Part shown: piece after piece, positions 37,976-47,134 of the stretch
How positions within the stretch are numbered: the stretch's first letter is position 1
Layout: every line of letters starts with the position of its first letter
From: Bradyrhizobium quebecense
Lineage (GTDB): Bacteria > Pseudomonadota > Alphaproteobacteria > Rhizobiales > Xanthobacteraceae
Direction of reading: 5' to 3'
Length of the DNA stretch: 64,000 nucleotides
NCBI RefSeq assembly: GCF_013373795.3
Contig: NZ_CP088023.1
Span: 62,001-126,000, forward strand
Notes under the pieces: generated by a model
What the model saw: only the letters and a program-made list of their open reading frames with translations
The model's database searches: none
What the model was told of the DNA's origin: nothing
Program-made: the position numbers and the translations under genes

Positions 37976-38520
37976 CATCAAGCTGCGTCAATCCTATGGG
38001 CGGATCGGCAAGTTCGCGCTGATCAAGCACCAGCGCTATGCCCACGCCAAGCAGTTCAAGCGCGCCAATCGAGCCTTGAGGACGCTTGAAGCCGCGCGTC
38101 GGTCGGGAACATCACGTTCTTGGGCTGCACCGTGGTGTCGACGATGACGCGATTGAGGTCACTTGGCTTGATCGCCTTGGTCTCGCTCCGTTCCCAAAAT
38201 CGACTCCCGCCCAATGGCTTGGCAGGTTCTTCACGGCCGACAAATTACTTCGCCGTCGTCGCTATCGCCGCAACTCTGCTCTGGCTAAGGTAACTGTCCA
38301 CGCAGCCTAGGGCGTACCGGGCAATCCTGCTCCAGTGCGTGCGCTGGATGTTTTTCAATGTCCAGCGGTGCCGCGAAGCCAGGCCTCAAGGCGCTGCCGG
38401 TGATCCGCACATCGGGCCCGGAGGCCGGGCGGGCGGCGGCCCTGAGGGCGTAGCGCCTGTTTGTCGACCTTCGCCCCCGCATTCAACGGCGTCAGAGATG
38501 AGGCGGTGACTTTTGAGATC
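37976..38520. other. degenerate insertion-sequence debris
   Basis: Scraps of transposase-like sequence occur at 37985-38090, but no frame is intact. 38100-38500 holds a short frame (TADKLLRRRRYRRNSALAK) without a recognised family. I see no functional gene. Confidence 0.45.
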
Positions 38521-38523
38521 GGT

Positions 38524-38616
38524 TTTGGAGGATGTCAGGCCGCTACTGCGGCTGCGTGGCCTATGGGGCGTGGAGCCAAACGGGGGAGAGCATTCTACCG
38601 CGTGGCCGCAAAGCTC
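38524..38616 (+). pseudogene. fragment of a SARP/BTAD-type regulator gene
   Basis: The bases align with the start of the regulator at 39564: GTCAGGCCGCTACTGCGGCT against GTCAGACCGCTACTCCGGCT, then GGTGTGAGAGC-type spacing and the shared block GTGGCCGCAAAGC. It encodes VRPLLRLRG with frame damage and is cut at 38617 by the IS5 end. Confidence 0.65.
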
Positions 38617-39037
38617 AGTGTCCGACCGAAAAATAAGTTGAGTGATATCAGCGAGTTCTGGTTCCATTGGTGTTGCGAAGCATCAAGGGGATCGAGAATG
38701 TGGACTGATATCACCCGGGCACAGTTTGCCCGAGAGGAGCTGCGTTTGCCAAGCGACTTGACGGATGCGGAATGGGGCGGGCTGGAGAGGTTGCTTCCTG
38801 TGCGGGCCAAGCGCGGGCGGCGCCCGAAATGGAGCTATCGCGACATCGTCGAGGCAGTGCTCTATCTGCTGCGCGGCGGGTTGCCGTGGCGCATGCTGCC
38901 GCCCACTCTGTTTCCACCAATGACCACGGTGCAGTACTATTTCTACCAATGGCGCGACAGCGGATTGTGGCAATCGATCAACCACGCACTCCTGATGCTG
39001 GCGCGCGAGGCGATCGGCCGGGAGGCCTCGCCGGGCC
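38617..39037 (+). pseudogene. IS5-family (IS1031-type) transposase, 3' truncated
   Basis: It begins with AGTGTCCGACCGAAAAATAA, the same 5' end as the copy at 19767-20725. The gene from 38700 encodes TDITRAQFAREELRLPSDLT through LMLAREAIGREASP, nearly identical to that copy. It then fuses at about 39037 to an IS3 fragment, losing the DDE domain. Confidence 0.9.
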
Positions 39038-39431
39038 CGCCCTGGAGCCGCGGCTCACTTTCCGCGGCACCGATGTTGTGGAGGTGCTGGAAAGGGTTTG
39101 CAACGAAGTGGGCTTCCCGGCGACGATCCGCGTCGACCAAGGCAGCGAGTTCGTGTCGCGTGGCGTCGACCTCTGGGCTTACCAGCGCGGCGTCACGCTG
39201 GACTTCTCACGCCCGGGCAAAACGACCGACAATGCTTATATTGAGGCGTTCAATGGCCGCTTCCGGGCCGAATGCCTCAATGCCCATTGGTTCCTGTCGC
39301 TTGCGGACGCCCAAGAAAAAGTGGAGACTTGGCGCAGATACTATAACGAAGAACCGCCCCACGGCGCGATCGGCAATCGACGGCCGATTTTGCTGCACAA
39401 CCACGTCGGCGCCACCAGCCCGCCAACGTGA
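39038..39431 (+). pseudogene. IS3-family OrfB, C-terminal fragment
   Basis: The frame gives LTFRGTDVVEVLERVCNEVG, IRVDQGSEFVSRGVDLWAYQ with the second catalytic Asp, and the Glu block TDNAYIEAFNGRFRAECL. It ends at the normal stop. The first catalytic Asp is missing because the front was replaced by the IS5 fragment. Confidence 0.85.
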
Positions 39432-39563
39432 CAGAGGCGCAAAAATCTAGTTCTGGGTGGTCCAAAGTTCGGTCTCGCTACACAAAAGCCCGAGACTGTA
39501 ACTACCACTGGATGAAAACTCGGTGGCAATGATATACCTCAATCATCTTAGTAGAGGGGCACG

Positions 39564-40142
39564 GTGAAATTCGATACCGACTCAGAGAACGTCAGACCGC
39601 TACTCCGGCTGCGCGTCTTTGGCGCAATGGAGGCTTGGCGCTGGACAGGTGAGAGCGTGCTGCCGCGCGGCCGCAAAGCGCAGGCAATCCTAGCCTATCT
39701 CGCCATGTGCGGAGACTCCACAGTCCCGCGGCGCCGGCTTGCCAGGTTGCTCTGGAGCACGCGCTGGCACGAACAGGCACGAGCCAGTCTCCGGCAAAGC
39801 CTAATGGAGCTGAAGCGAGGCATCGCGATCGCCCCAGAGTTGCTTTGCATCGAAAAAGACCGCGTATCCTTGCAGACCAACAGGGTCTGGATCGATGGGA
39901 TCGGCAGACCCGTCCAAGCTCACCGGTCAACATTCCCGCCTCAGCAGGAGCCCGACACATTTCTGGAGTCGCTGCGTGGCGTCGACACGGCATTCGACCG
40001 GTGGATCGACAGACAGCTGGCGATTTTCGCACAATCGGATGACATAATCAGTCGTCCGTTAAGAAGCCGATTGCAGCGAAGAGTGGTCGCTGATGGCAGC
40101 GATAAGGGTGGCCAGGAAGATGGGCCAAAGAACTCTCTGAAA
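39564..40142 (+). pseudogene. SARP/BTAD-type transcriptional regulator, N-terminal domain only
   Basis: A GTG start behind AGAGGGG gives a product with the winged-helix pattern LLRLRVFGAMEAWRWTGESV, LPRGRKAQAILAYLAMCG and VPRRRLARLLWSTRWHEQAR, then ASLRQSLMELKR. This matches the OmpR-like DNA-binding domain and the start of the BTAD helical domain found in SARP-type and adenylate-cyclase-linked regulators. At about 40142 it runs into the left end of an IS3 (TGGACCCCGATTTTGGGAC), so the C-terminal effector part is missing. The remaining 190 residues could still bind DNA. A scrap of a paralogue lies 1 kb upstream. Confidence 0.7.
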
Positions 40143-40252
40143 TGGACCCCGATTTTGGGACCACGTGCTTAGTTGGAACGGGCCGCTCCGTTTGATAGAC
40201 GGAGGGCATGATGACGAAGACGAGGCGTAAGATCGACGCAGCACTGAAGGCG
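40143..40252 (+). pseudogene. IS3-family left end and OrfA start
   Basis: It begins with the IS3-type terminus TGGACCCCGATTTTGGGAC. A start at 40208 encodes MMTKTRRKIDAALKA, the N-terminus of an IS3 OrfA, and then ends. Confidence 0.75.
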
Positions 40253-40274
40253 TCGTCCGTGAAGAACCTGAACT

Positions 40275-40400
40275 TCAGTTCGGAACGAGCTGCAGCCAGC
40301 GGAGGAGGCGCCGGAAGTTGTAGCCGGCGGCGGAGAGGACGGCATTGGTGGCATCTCCTTCGCGGTGCCAAAGATAGCCCGTCTTATTCGCGAGAGGGCG
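40275..40400 (-). pseudogene. IS5-type transposase C-terminal scrap
   Basis: The minus strand reads GYLWHREGDATNAVLSAAGY and NFRRLLRWLQL then a stop at 40275, the conserved C-terminal block of a group of IS5/IS1182 transposases. Confidence 0.7.
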
Positions 40401-40499
40401 CCTGAGAGGCTGGCGAGCGTGGTGTAAAGCGCTGATGCGGCGTAGGATTCGGTTGCGAAGCCAACCCCATCACCTTCAGCCGCGAACACCACGCCCGCC

Positions 40500-41843
40500 A
40501 TGACCGATGATACGATTCTGCCCTTCTCGTTTCCAGCCGTTCACGCCAAGAAAGTCACAGCTGCCTTGGATGGCGGTCGGCTGACCTCGAACGGGGGCGT
40601 GATGCTTCTGGCGATGGCCGAGCGGCGTCTCGGTTTGGCCAACAATTTGGCCCGGGTGTTCCCGGATCGGCGCGATCCGACGCGGGTCGTGCACAGCCTT
40701 GTCGATATGTTCCGCGCGCGCATGTTCGCGATCTGCTGCGGCTACGAGGACGCCGACGACCTCGATCATCTGCGGTCCGATCCCGCATTCAAGCTGGCCT
40801 GCGGACGGCTGCCGGACAGCGGTCGCGATCTGTGTTCCCAACCGACGCTGTCGCGCCTGGAGAATGCTCCGCGCCTGCGCGACGTGATCCGACTGACCTA
40901 CACTTTGGTCGACGCATGGATGGATAGCTACCCGCGCGAGCCGGCATCCGTCACGCTCGACATCGATGATACCTGCGATGTCGTCCACGGCCATCAGCAG
41001 CTCTCGCTGTTCAACGCTCATTATGACGAACGCTGCTTCCTGCCGATCCACGTCTACGACACGGAGAAGAGCCGGCCCGTGGCGGTCGTGCTGCGGCCCG
41101 GCAAGACGCCTGGCGGGGTCGAGGTGCGTGCCCATCTGCGCCGCCTGATACGGCATATCCGGACGCGGTGGCACAAGACGCGAATTACGTTCCGTGGCGA
41201 CGGGCACTATGCTCGGCCGGAGGCCATGACGTGGTGCGAGAACAACGGCATCGACTACATCTTCGGTCTGTCCGGTACCAAGCCTCTCGCCAGAAAAGTC
41301 GACGAGGTCGCCGACAACATTCGCACGCGACGCGCCATCGAGAACCTGCCTGTTCTGCGCGGCTATACCGAGACGCGCCACAAGGCAAAGTCCTGGGATC
41401 ACGAACGGCGCACTGTCGCCCGTATTGAGGCGACGATGCTCGGCCTCGACATCCGCTTCGTCGTCACCAGCCTCGATGTCGGCTCGGCCGAGTGGATCTA
41501 CGACAGCCTGTATTGCGCGCGCGGCCAAGCCGAAAATCTGATCAAGCTGCATAAGACGCAGCTCGCCTCCGATCGCACCAGTTGCCGTTCGGCGCTCGCC
41601 AACCAGGTCCGTCTCGTTCTCCACACCGCCGCTTATTGGTTGATGCTTACCGTGCGCGGCGCCATTCCCAAAGTCCGCGAATTGGCCACTGCCGAGTTCG
41701 CGACGCTGCGTCTTCGTCTCTTGAAAATCGCAGCCCGGGTCGTCGAAACCGCGAGCCGCATTCGCCTTGCGTTCGCCGCGGCATGCCCCGAAGCCGACCT
41801 CTTCCGCAGCAAGCCCGGCGCGCTGCTCCCGCTCGGCCCGTAA
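40500..41843 (+). CDS. IS1380-family transposase
   Basis: The 447-aa protein is full length for IS1380. It has the N-terminal block LPFSFPAVHAKKVTAALDGG and LTSNGGVMLLAMAERRLGLA, the first Asp in VTLDIDDTCDVVHGHQQLSL, and GDGHYARPEAMTWCENNGID. The Glu-containing ARGQAENLIKLHKTQLASDR precedes the end ALLPLGP. The element continues to about 42000, where GTGAATAGATCGGG matches the end of the remnant at 6042. This is probably the only intact IS1380 here. Two fragments of the same element lie at 6042-6769 and 14417-14902. Confidence 0.95.
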   Translation: MTDDTILPFSFPAVHAKKVTAALDGGRLTSNGGVMLLAMAERRLGLANNLARVFPDRRDPTRVVHSLVDMFRARMFAICCGYEDADDLDHLRSDPAFKLACGRLPDSGRDLCSQPTLSRLENAPRLRDVIRLTYTLVDAWMDSYPREPASVTLDIDDTCDVVHGHQQLSLFNAHYDERCFLPIHVYDTEKSRPVAVVLRPGKTPGGVEVRAHLRRLIRHIRTRWHKTRITFRGDGHYARPEAMTWCENNGIDYIFGLSGTKPLARKVDEVADNIRTRRAIENLPVLRGYTETRHKAKSWDHERRTVARIEATMLGLDIRFVVTSLDVGSAEWIYDSLYCARGQAENLIKLHKTQLASDRTSCRSALANQVRLVLHTAAYWLMLTVRGAIPKVRELATAEFATLRLRLLKIAARVVETASRIRLAFAAACPEADLFRSKPGALLPLGP

Positions 41844-42000
41844 CCGACCGGGCCTGCGCCGCTCACCCGCCCCACTCCTCCAACGCGTACAAAAACAGCT
41901 TGATGTAGAACCCGGTGACAAAAGGCCGGACGGTCACCCACGCCAGCCGCCAGCCCCCGTCAGACGTCAAGAACGACCGTGCTCACGTGAATAGATCGGG

Positions 42001-42384
42001 CTAAACATTTCCAGCTGACATCAGGCTTACGTCATCTCGAAAACTTTCGTTCACCCACGGTGAAACCCCAGATTGCGCTCGGCTATAGGGCGGGCCGCAT
42101 GGCCCCTCCTCCGCCAACGGTCAGTCGGTTATAAGCTCGAGAACGACCACGTCGTAATCCATGAGGAGCGCGAGGTCGGCCGGATCAGGCTGGCGACTGA
42201 GCGAAGCCCGGCGTTTCGGACCTCTGGCTTGAAGGATGGAGGAGCATGTGCCTGGTGTCTGACCGCGATCCGGTCGGCCGGCTGCCCCCCTAGAGTAGGT
42301 AGGAGCCCGATCCAATGTTGATGCTATACCGTCAAACGTCGTTAGCGTTTCGGGCTGGACTCCGTGGAGCATCAGGATCTGACG
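42001..42384. other. gap with a worn gene fragment
   Basis: Around 42124-42225 the plus strand reads VGYKLENDHVVIHEEREVGR and IRLATERSP, the middle of a small hypothetical protein type seen in rhizobia. Neither end is intact. The rest shows no gene. Confidence 0.35.
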
Positions 42385-42603
42385 ATGTCTAAAGAGACTG
42401 CCAACTTGCGCGCCGAAGTTAAGAAGCGCATTGCCCAGATCGAAAGTATGACGCTAGTCCAGATTCAACGGGTCATGACGGATTGTATATCCGAGCGGTC
42501 TGCTGGCAGGATGACGGCATGTGAGGGCAATGCGTTGCGCCACGCGCTGAACAAACGGGTCGGCATTCTCGGACGAGACCTTGTCGCGACGCGGGAGAGC
42601 TAA
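42385..42603 (+). CDS. hypothetical protein, 72 aa
   Basis: The product is a helical small protein: MSKETANLRAEVKKRIAQIE, SMTLVQIQRVMTDCIS, ACEGNALRHALNKRVGILG. I do not recognise it. An alternative start lies 21 bases earlier. There is no signal peptide. The regular heptad-like spacing suggests a coiled coil. Confidence 0.45.
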   Translation: MSKETANLRAEVKKRIAQIESMTLVQIQRVMTDCISERSAGRMTACEGNALRHALNKRVGILGRDLVATRES

Positions 42604-42870
42604 AGCGACAGTGAGAGGCCGCGATCCCGAAGCCCGCGACGCCCAAGGAAAGAACTCAGAGGTGCGTGGCATATTCGAACAACCCACACTTCCGTTCTTA
42701 TTCAATCCCGGCTCGCATTTGTATTGGCCTTGCGGTCTTAAGCGCCGTCCTGCTGGTCGGGATAATGGTGACGCACGTCGGGCCGTAAGGCTGCTCCCCG
42801 TATCCTCACTTGGTTGATTGGGGATTTGCTGTGATGCCGTTCTGCCGCTGGAGACGAATAGGAGTGAGCC

Positions 42871-43137
42871 ATGACTCGCCGCATTACCTGCATTACCAGG
42901 CTGCCTAACCATAAAGACCGCCATCGGCGTATTCAAGCAGTCGGTGGTTCAGGATGGCAAGACTTGGAAGAAACAGCCATTGCAAACGTCAGACGCGACA
43001 AAAGCTCTTATGAGGTCACTGAGCAGGGCAAGACGGTCAAGGTGACCGTCAAAAAACACGATGGTCGCGAGTACCTCAAGACCGCGAACGATCGTTTTCT
43101 TCCCGACAATCTTCTGAGTCTTCCGGATTGCCCGTGA
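42871..43137 (+). CDS. DUF3892 family protein
   Basis: The 88-aa product begins MTRRITCITRLPNHKDRHRR and continues IQAVGGSGW, the signature start of DUF3892. It ends with a conserved TVKVTVKKHDGREYLKTAND and LLSLPDCP. An AGGAGTGAGCC ribosome site precedes the ATG. The family has no known function. It converges on the ATPase gene downstream. Confidence 0.8.
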   Translation: MTRRITCITRLPNHKDRHRRIQAVGGSGWQDLEETAIANVRRDKSSYEVTEQGKTVKVTVKKHDGREYLKTANDRFLPDNLLSLPDCP

Positions 43138-43179
43138 CCAGCATGTCGGCTCTCGCGCGCCGGCCGGAGGGCATTTTCG

Positions 43180-43312
43180 TTTCAGACTTCGAGCAAGGCG
43201 AGATGGCCCCGACCTCTTCAGGAAAGCTTGCGAGTTTGGATTTGAAGGTCTGGTATCGAAGCGTTCGGATCGGCCATACCGCGTCGGCGGCCCTAGCGGC
43301 CGATCCGAATCA
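43180..43312 (+). pseudogene. ATP-dependent DNA ligase fragment
   Basis: The plus strand encodes DGPDLFRKACEFGFEGLVSK then RSDRPYRVG, the motif around the end of the nucleotidyltransferase domain of LigD-type ligases. It starts and ends abruptly and overlaps the 3' end of the ATPase on the other strand. A second piece lies at 44637-44715. Confidence 0.65.
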
Positions 43313-44516
43313 AATATTCGTTGAACATCGGCACGGTGAACGCCGTATCACCATGAGCCGGGCTATACACCATTCCCTTTTTTATCAGGGAGCTTCTAAC
43401 TGGAGCAACGCTTTCGACCGGAACTCCGAGTTCGGTTGCGATATCGCCTGAGCGATGAGCTCCCGGCCCAAGCGCTGCCATGGCAAACATGTAATCCTTC
43501 TCGCGAGGCGAAACGCGATCGAATCTCACACGGAAGAAGCTGTCGTCGAGGTTAGACCTCGCTGCTTCGCTAGCTGCCTTTACATCTTTAGTTGTGATTT
43601 TACCGGAGCCGGCTTTGGCCGCATTCCAAGAGTGGTATCCCCACTCCTGAAGAAAATATGGATATCCGCGTGTTAGCTGGACCGCCAGTTTGAGCGCCTG
43701 AGGATGCCAGTCGACGCCCTCTCGCTTTGCGGGTTCCTTCAAAGCGCTTGCGGCATCTTTTTCGTTCAGTGCGTCCACCTCTGGGTAGTCAAAGAGACGC
43801 TCAGCGTATGATTTTGCTTTGCCCGCAAGGCCGACCAACTGAGGCAAGCCCGCACCGATCACGATTAGGGGTAACTGTTTCTGCGAAATGCGATGAACGG
43901 CCATAATGAGAGCGCTGAACTCAGTCTCTTTGATGTATTGAAGCTCGTCGATGATTATCGCTACCGCAGTATTCCTTGCTTTAGCAGCGGCGCCAATTAC
44001 CTCGAAGAGATCAGCCAGGTCTGTGTCGAGGTCCCCACTGTCGCCGGTACCTTTCTCTGCGTCGATGTCCAAACCAATTTCCACCTCGCCCACCGTAACC
44101 TTAACCGCTTTGGCAAATGACTTCAGCACCATCATTCCGCGCTTTACCGCGACGGTGACTTTTTCCTTGGTGTCGAGTTGGAACAGAATCTTTCGCAAGC
44201 ATGGGATTAGAAGCTCCGGCAGAGACTTGCCTTCTGGCGCCTCAATCACCGTAGCGGTGTAGCCATCATCCTCAGCGATCTGGGCAATTCGATTCAGCAG
44301 AACTGTCTTTCCGACGCCCCGGAGCCCGACCAACATAAAGCTCTTCGCATGTCGCCCCGCTTTAACACGAGCAAGTGTTGTTTCGGTCCGGCTGACAATC
44401 TCGCTACGACCGGCAAGCTCGGGCGGCTGGCTCCCGGCACCTGGAGCATATGGGTTCGCAACTGGGTCCACTTTAGCTTTCTTAAACAAATTATGGGCAA
44501 ATGAGCTAAGTTGCAT
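43293..44516 (-). CDS. P-loop AAA-type ATPase with C-terminal winged helix
   Basis: The 407-aa protein has a Walker A motif SFMLVGLRGVGKTVLLNRIA (near residue 68), Walker B AVAIIIDELQYIKETEF (near 190) and a sensor region LPLIVIGAGLPQLVGLAGKA. A lid domain and a winged helix follow (AMAALGPGAHRSGDIATELG, RSSLIKKGMVYSP). This is the plan of AAA_16/ORC-like regulatory ATPases, some of which act in anti-phage or stress systems. It stands alone, with DNA-ligase scraps on both sides. The start at 44516 is followed by FAHNLFKKAKVDPVANPYAP, typical of the family. Confidence 0.8.
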   Translation of the reverse strand: MQLSSFAHNLFKKAKVDPVANPYAPGAGSQPPELAGRSEIVSRTETTLARVKAGRHAKSFMLVGLRGVGKTVLLNRIAQIAEDDGYTATVIEAPEGKSLPELLIPCLRKILFQLDTKEKVTVAVKRGMMVLKSFAKAVKVTVGEVEIGLDIDAEKGTGDSGDLDTDLADLFEVIGAAAKARNTAVAIIIDELQYIKETEFSALIMAVHRISQKQLPLIVIGAGLPQLVGLAGKAKSYAERLFDYPEVDALNEKDAASALKEPAKREGVDWHPQALKLAVQLTRGYPYFLQEWGYHSWNAAKAGSGKITTKDVKAASEAARSNLDDSFFRVRFDRVSPREKDYMFAMAALGPGAHRSGDIATELGVPVESVAPVRSSLIKKGMVYSPAHGDTAFTVPMFNEYLIRIGR

Positions 44517-44636
44517 AAGGGGCTTGGGTCAACCCGACTAAAGGGTAACTTACAAATCTATAGCGATCTTATGCTGGAATCCGATAAGTTTCATAAGATC
44601 GGTCAACCTAGTTTAAGATTCTAGTGAGGCCTACGA

Positions 44637-44715
44637 TTCGTCCGACTATGAGCAGGGCGAGATCGGCCCGGACCTATTCCGCAAGGTCTGCGAATTCGGC
44701 GACCGTCAATTGAGC
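44637..44715 (+). pseudogene. second DNA ligase fragment
   Basis: Encodes YEQGEIGPDLFRKVCEFG, nearly the same motif as the fragment at 43180, and then diverges. The two scraps bracket the ATPase gene in the same orientation. The order of their residues does not fit a simple insertion into one gene. Confidence 0.55.
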
Positions 44716-44719
44716 CATC

Positions 44720-44914
44720 TCACACTGGCCTAATTTTGTCTTTCAGCTTACGATTGATGAGCATTTCAGCGCGGCGCTTTGCCAACTCTGGCAGGCGCGT
44801 TCTCACGGTGCTCCGCGTTTTTGAATCGTCGAGATGAATGACGATCTCGAACTGATCCTCATAGCGGCGGATCACGTCGAACGAAACGCCCCTATGGGTG
44901 AAAGTCTTCGGCAT
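44720..44914 (-). CDS. hypothetical protein, 64 aa
   Basis: The product (MPKTFTHRGVSFDVIRRYED, FEIVIHLDDSKTRSTVRTRL, AKRRAEMLINRKLKD) is a small alpha/beta protein with a basic helix. I do not recognise it. The composition is plausible for a real gene. Confidence 0.45.
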   Translation of the reverse strand: MPKTFTHRGVSFDVIRRYEDQFEIVIHLDDSKTRSTVRTRLPELAKRRAEMLINRKLKDKIRPV

Positions 44915-45178
44915 TGGTAGGGGCTAACAAATGCCGCGCGCCAGTTGCACCGGAAAGCTACGGGAATTCGTCCCGCTGCAGGAATGCCCCTATGCCTGCG
45001 ACACCCAGCCGCTCAGGATGCACTGCCTCGACCCAACCCTCTTGTGGCGCCCGATCACCTCTCCTCGGTCTAAGGTCCGAGGTGGGCGGCAAGCCCCAAC
45101 TAAGGGGGGCTCGGGCTGCCCGGGCTTATCGTTCTTCCTACGCCGCGACGCCCTGGGCGGCGCTCGCCGCATGCAGCA
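44915..45178. other. unassigned non-coding stretch
   Basis: No convincing reading frame. It is the foreign sequence that truncates the cadherin-like gene on its right. A stretch around 45060-45110 is rich in short inverted GGT/ACC motifs, with no terminator I could define. Confidence 0.35.
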
Positions 45179-45445
45179 TCAGTCGCTCAAGCTTTTGGCC
45201 ACGGTCACAACGCCCGTTGATGGATTGACTGCAAATCGCCCATTGGAGTCATCGACCATTTCCCAAACAACCGTGCCTTCGTAGGCGGCATTAATCGCCA
45301 GCGTTCCAAGCACGTCGCCAATTTCGGCGTCTGCAGCGATCTCGCTGTTGGACAGCGTTATGCAACTCGCGGGGAGAATAATCTGGATGGGTCCGCCGGC
45401 CGACATTTCCGGCACCATGAAGTCTAGTGAAGTTGAGATACCCAT
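45179..45445 (-). pseudogene. N-terminal fragment of a cadherin-like repeat protein
   Basis: The frame starts MGISTSLDFMVPEMSAGGPI and contains a cadherin-type repeat start: SNSEIAADAEIGDVLGTLAI, EGTVVWEMVDDSNGRFAVNP and STGVVTVAKSL. Cadherin-like repeats occur in long surface or phage-tail adhesins of hundreds to thousands of residues. Only the first 88 residues remain before foreign DNA. It is the last gene of a minus-strand operon. Confidence 0.6.
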
Positions 45446-45466
45446 GTTTGACCTTTCGAGATTCTC

Positions 45467-45736
45467 TCATTGAGGCAGGCGCAGCGCCGTGAAACGCGTC
45501 GGCATTCCGATTGAGATGGCCGGGGACACGAATGCCGCGCGAACACCGGAAATATCCCGGCTTGCCTCTTCGATGGAGCGGAGCACGATCTCAACTAACG
45601 TATCGGCGCACGGCAAACGATCAGGAGGCCGCGATGAAAGCAACCGCTCAAGCTGACGCTGAACCTCTGATGCAAGGCTGAAACTGAAACGCGGATCAGC
45701 TAACAACTCTGCCAGAATGTGGCCCTCGTGGCTCAC
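45467..45736 (-). CDS. hypothetical protein, 89 aa, operon member
   Basis: The product reads MSHEGHILAELLADPRFSFS, EVQRQLERLLSSRPPDRL, then VEIVLRSIEEASRDISGVRA. It is mostly helical with no recognised domain. The start overlaps the previous stop as ATGA (45733-45736), so translation is coupled. The cadherin-like gene starts 22 bases later. Confidence 0.55.
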   Translation of the reverse strand: MSHEGHILAELLADPRFSFSLASEVQRQLERLLSSRPPDRLPCADTLVEIVLRSIEEASRDISGVRAAFVSPAISIGMPTRFTALRLPQ

Positions 45737-45927
45737 TTGCCCGCACCAGTGACCAGGGTAATAGCCGCGCGCACGTTGTTCTTGGTGACGTGGGAGAGCG
45801 TGCCATTGCCGATCTGCTTCGTCAGAAGCGCGACGACTTTGGCCTCGAGGTTCTGCACGCCAGCCGTGTCGCGGTCGCCGGCCGCACAGCGGATCATTGC
45901 CTTGTCAGATTTGGAAAGCTCGATCAC
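45733..45927 (-). CDS. hypothetical protein, 64 aa, operon member
   Basis: The product starts MIELSKSDKAMIRCAAGDRD and continues NLEAKVVALLTKQIGNGTLS, VTKNNVRAAITLVTGAGK. I do not recognise it. ATGA overlaps at both ends tie it to its neighbours in a phage-like compact operon. Confidence 0.5.
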   Translation of the reverse strand: MIELSKSDKAMIRCAAGDRDTAGVQNLEAKVVALLTKQIGNGTLSHVTKNNVRAAITLVTGAGK

Positions 45928-46086
45928 GCCGCCGTCCTCTCAGTTCGGATTCCGTTGCTCGCTGCATAGTCGTCGTAACTGGCGAAGAAGACGCCGGTCT
46001 CCAGCTCTTCTGGCGTCGCCTCGCGTGTTACCTTCCGGTCGAGGTCAACCACGACAGTGCGGTTGCCCTCCTTGCTGAGCCAAGCT
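45924..46086 (-). pseudogene. C-terminal fragment of an operon gene cut by IS3
   Basis: The frame, open from about 46086, reads YAWLSKEGNRTVVVDLDRK, TREATPEELETGVFFASYDD and ends SNGIRTERTAA. Upstream it is replaced by IS3 sequence. The first part of the gene is lost. No recognised family. Confidence 0.5.
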
Positions 46087-47134
46087 ATGCCTGGAAGAAG
46101 CAACTGCTGGACCAGGCGGCGCGGGCCTTTGATGCGGGTGTCGGGCGCGAGAGCGAGGAAACGCGCGAACGCGAGATCGAGAAGCTGCACGCCAAGATTG
46201 GACAACTGACGGTCGAGCGCGATTTTTTAGCGCGGAGGTCCGGAAGATGAGCACGCCGGACCGTCGAGGAATGCTCGATCGCGCCGACAAGGCGCTGTCG
46301 ATCCCGTCGGCAATGCTTGTTGCTTGGCATCGCGCGCTCCGGGGTCTACCGGCCGCCCCGGCCGGCTAACGACAACGACCTTGCCCTGATGCGGCGGATC
46401 GACGAGCTGTTCATCGCCTGGCCGTTCCTGGGCTCGCGGCGAATGACCGCAATGCTGAAGGCTGAGGGGCTTCAGGTCAATAGCAAGCGCGTGCAGCGGT
46501 TGATGCGCAAGATGGGCATCGCGGCGCTGGGACCGAAGCCGAACACGACGAAGCCGGCGCCGGGCCACAAGATCTATCCTTATCTGTTGCGCAACATGAC
46601 GATCGACCGGCCGAACCAGGTGTGGGCCGCCGACATCACGTATCTGCCCATCGGCCGTGGCTTTTTTATCTCGTCGCCATCATCGACTGGGCGAGCCGTG
46701 CGGTTCTGGCGTGGCGGTTATCGAACACGATGGACGTCTCGTTCTGCGTGGCGGCTCTGGAAGAGGCGCTGGCGAAGTACGGCAGGCCGGAGATTTTCAA
46801 TGCCGACCAAGGCAGCCAGTTCACCAGCGCGGCCTTCACCGGCGCGTTGGCGGGCGCAGGGATCAAGATCTCCATGGATGGCCGCGGTCGTTGGATGGAC
46901 AACGTCTTCATCGAGCGGCTGTGGCGGTCGCTCAAGCATGAGGACATCTATCTCAAGGGCTATGCCGACGGCCGCGAGGCCAAGGCAGGGATCGCGAGCT
47001 GATCGCCTTCTACAACGATCGTCGCCTTCATCAGGCGCTCGGCTATCGCACGCCGATGGCGGTCTGGCGCGAACGGATGCAGGCCGCGAAGGCTGTGGAC
47101 ATGGTGGACAACGCTGACGCGTTGACCACATGCC
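46087..47134 (+). pseudogene. IS3-family element copy 1 (OrfA end and damaged OrfB)
   Basis: It contains the OrfA C-terminus (QLLDQAARAFDAGVGRE, REIEKLHAKIGQLTVERDFL) to 46250, then OrfB from 46247 with breaks near 46310, 46663 and 47000. Catalytic blocks VWAADITYLPIGRGF, FNADQGSQFTSAAFTGALAG and NVFIERLWRSLKHEDIYLKG are all recognisable. The 3' end is interrupted by an IS110 at about 47135, and its remaining tail is at 48503-48615. Confidence 0.85.

Noticed and set aside
40476..41921. 481-codon minus-strand open frame opposite the IS1380 transposase
   Set aside because: The plus-strand transposase has all catalytic motifs; this frame has none.
42030..42080. GTGAAAC near 42058 as a third copy of the caspase-promoter palindrome
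   Set aside because: No matching second arm and no TATAAT at the right distance.
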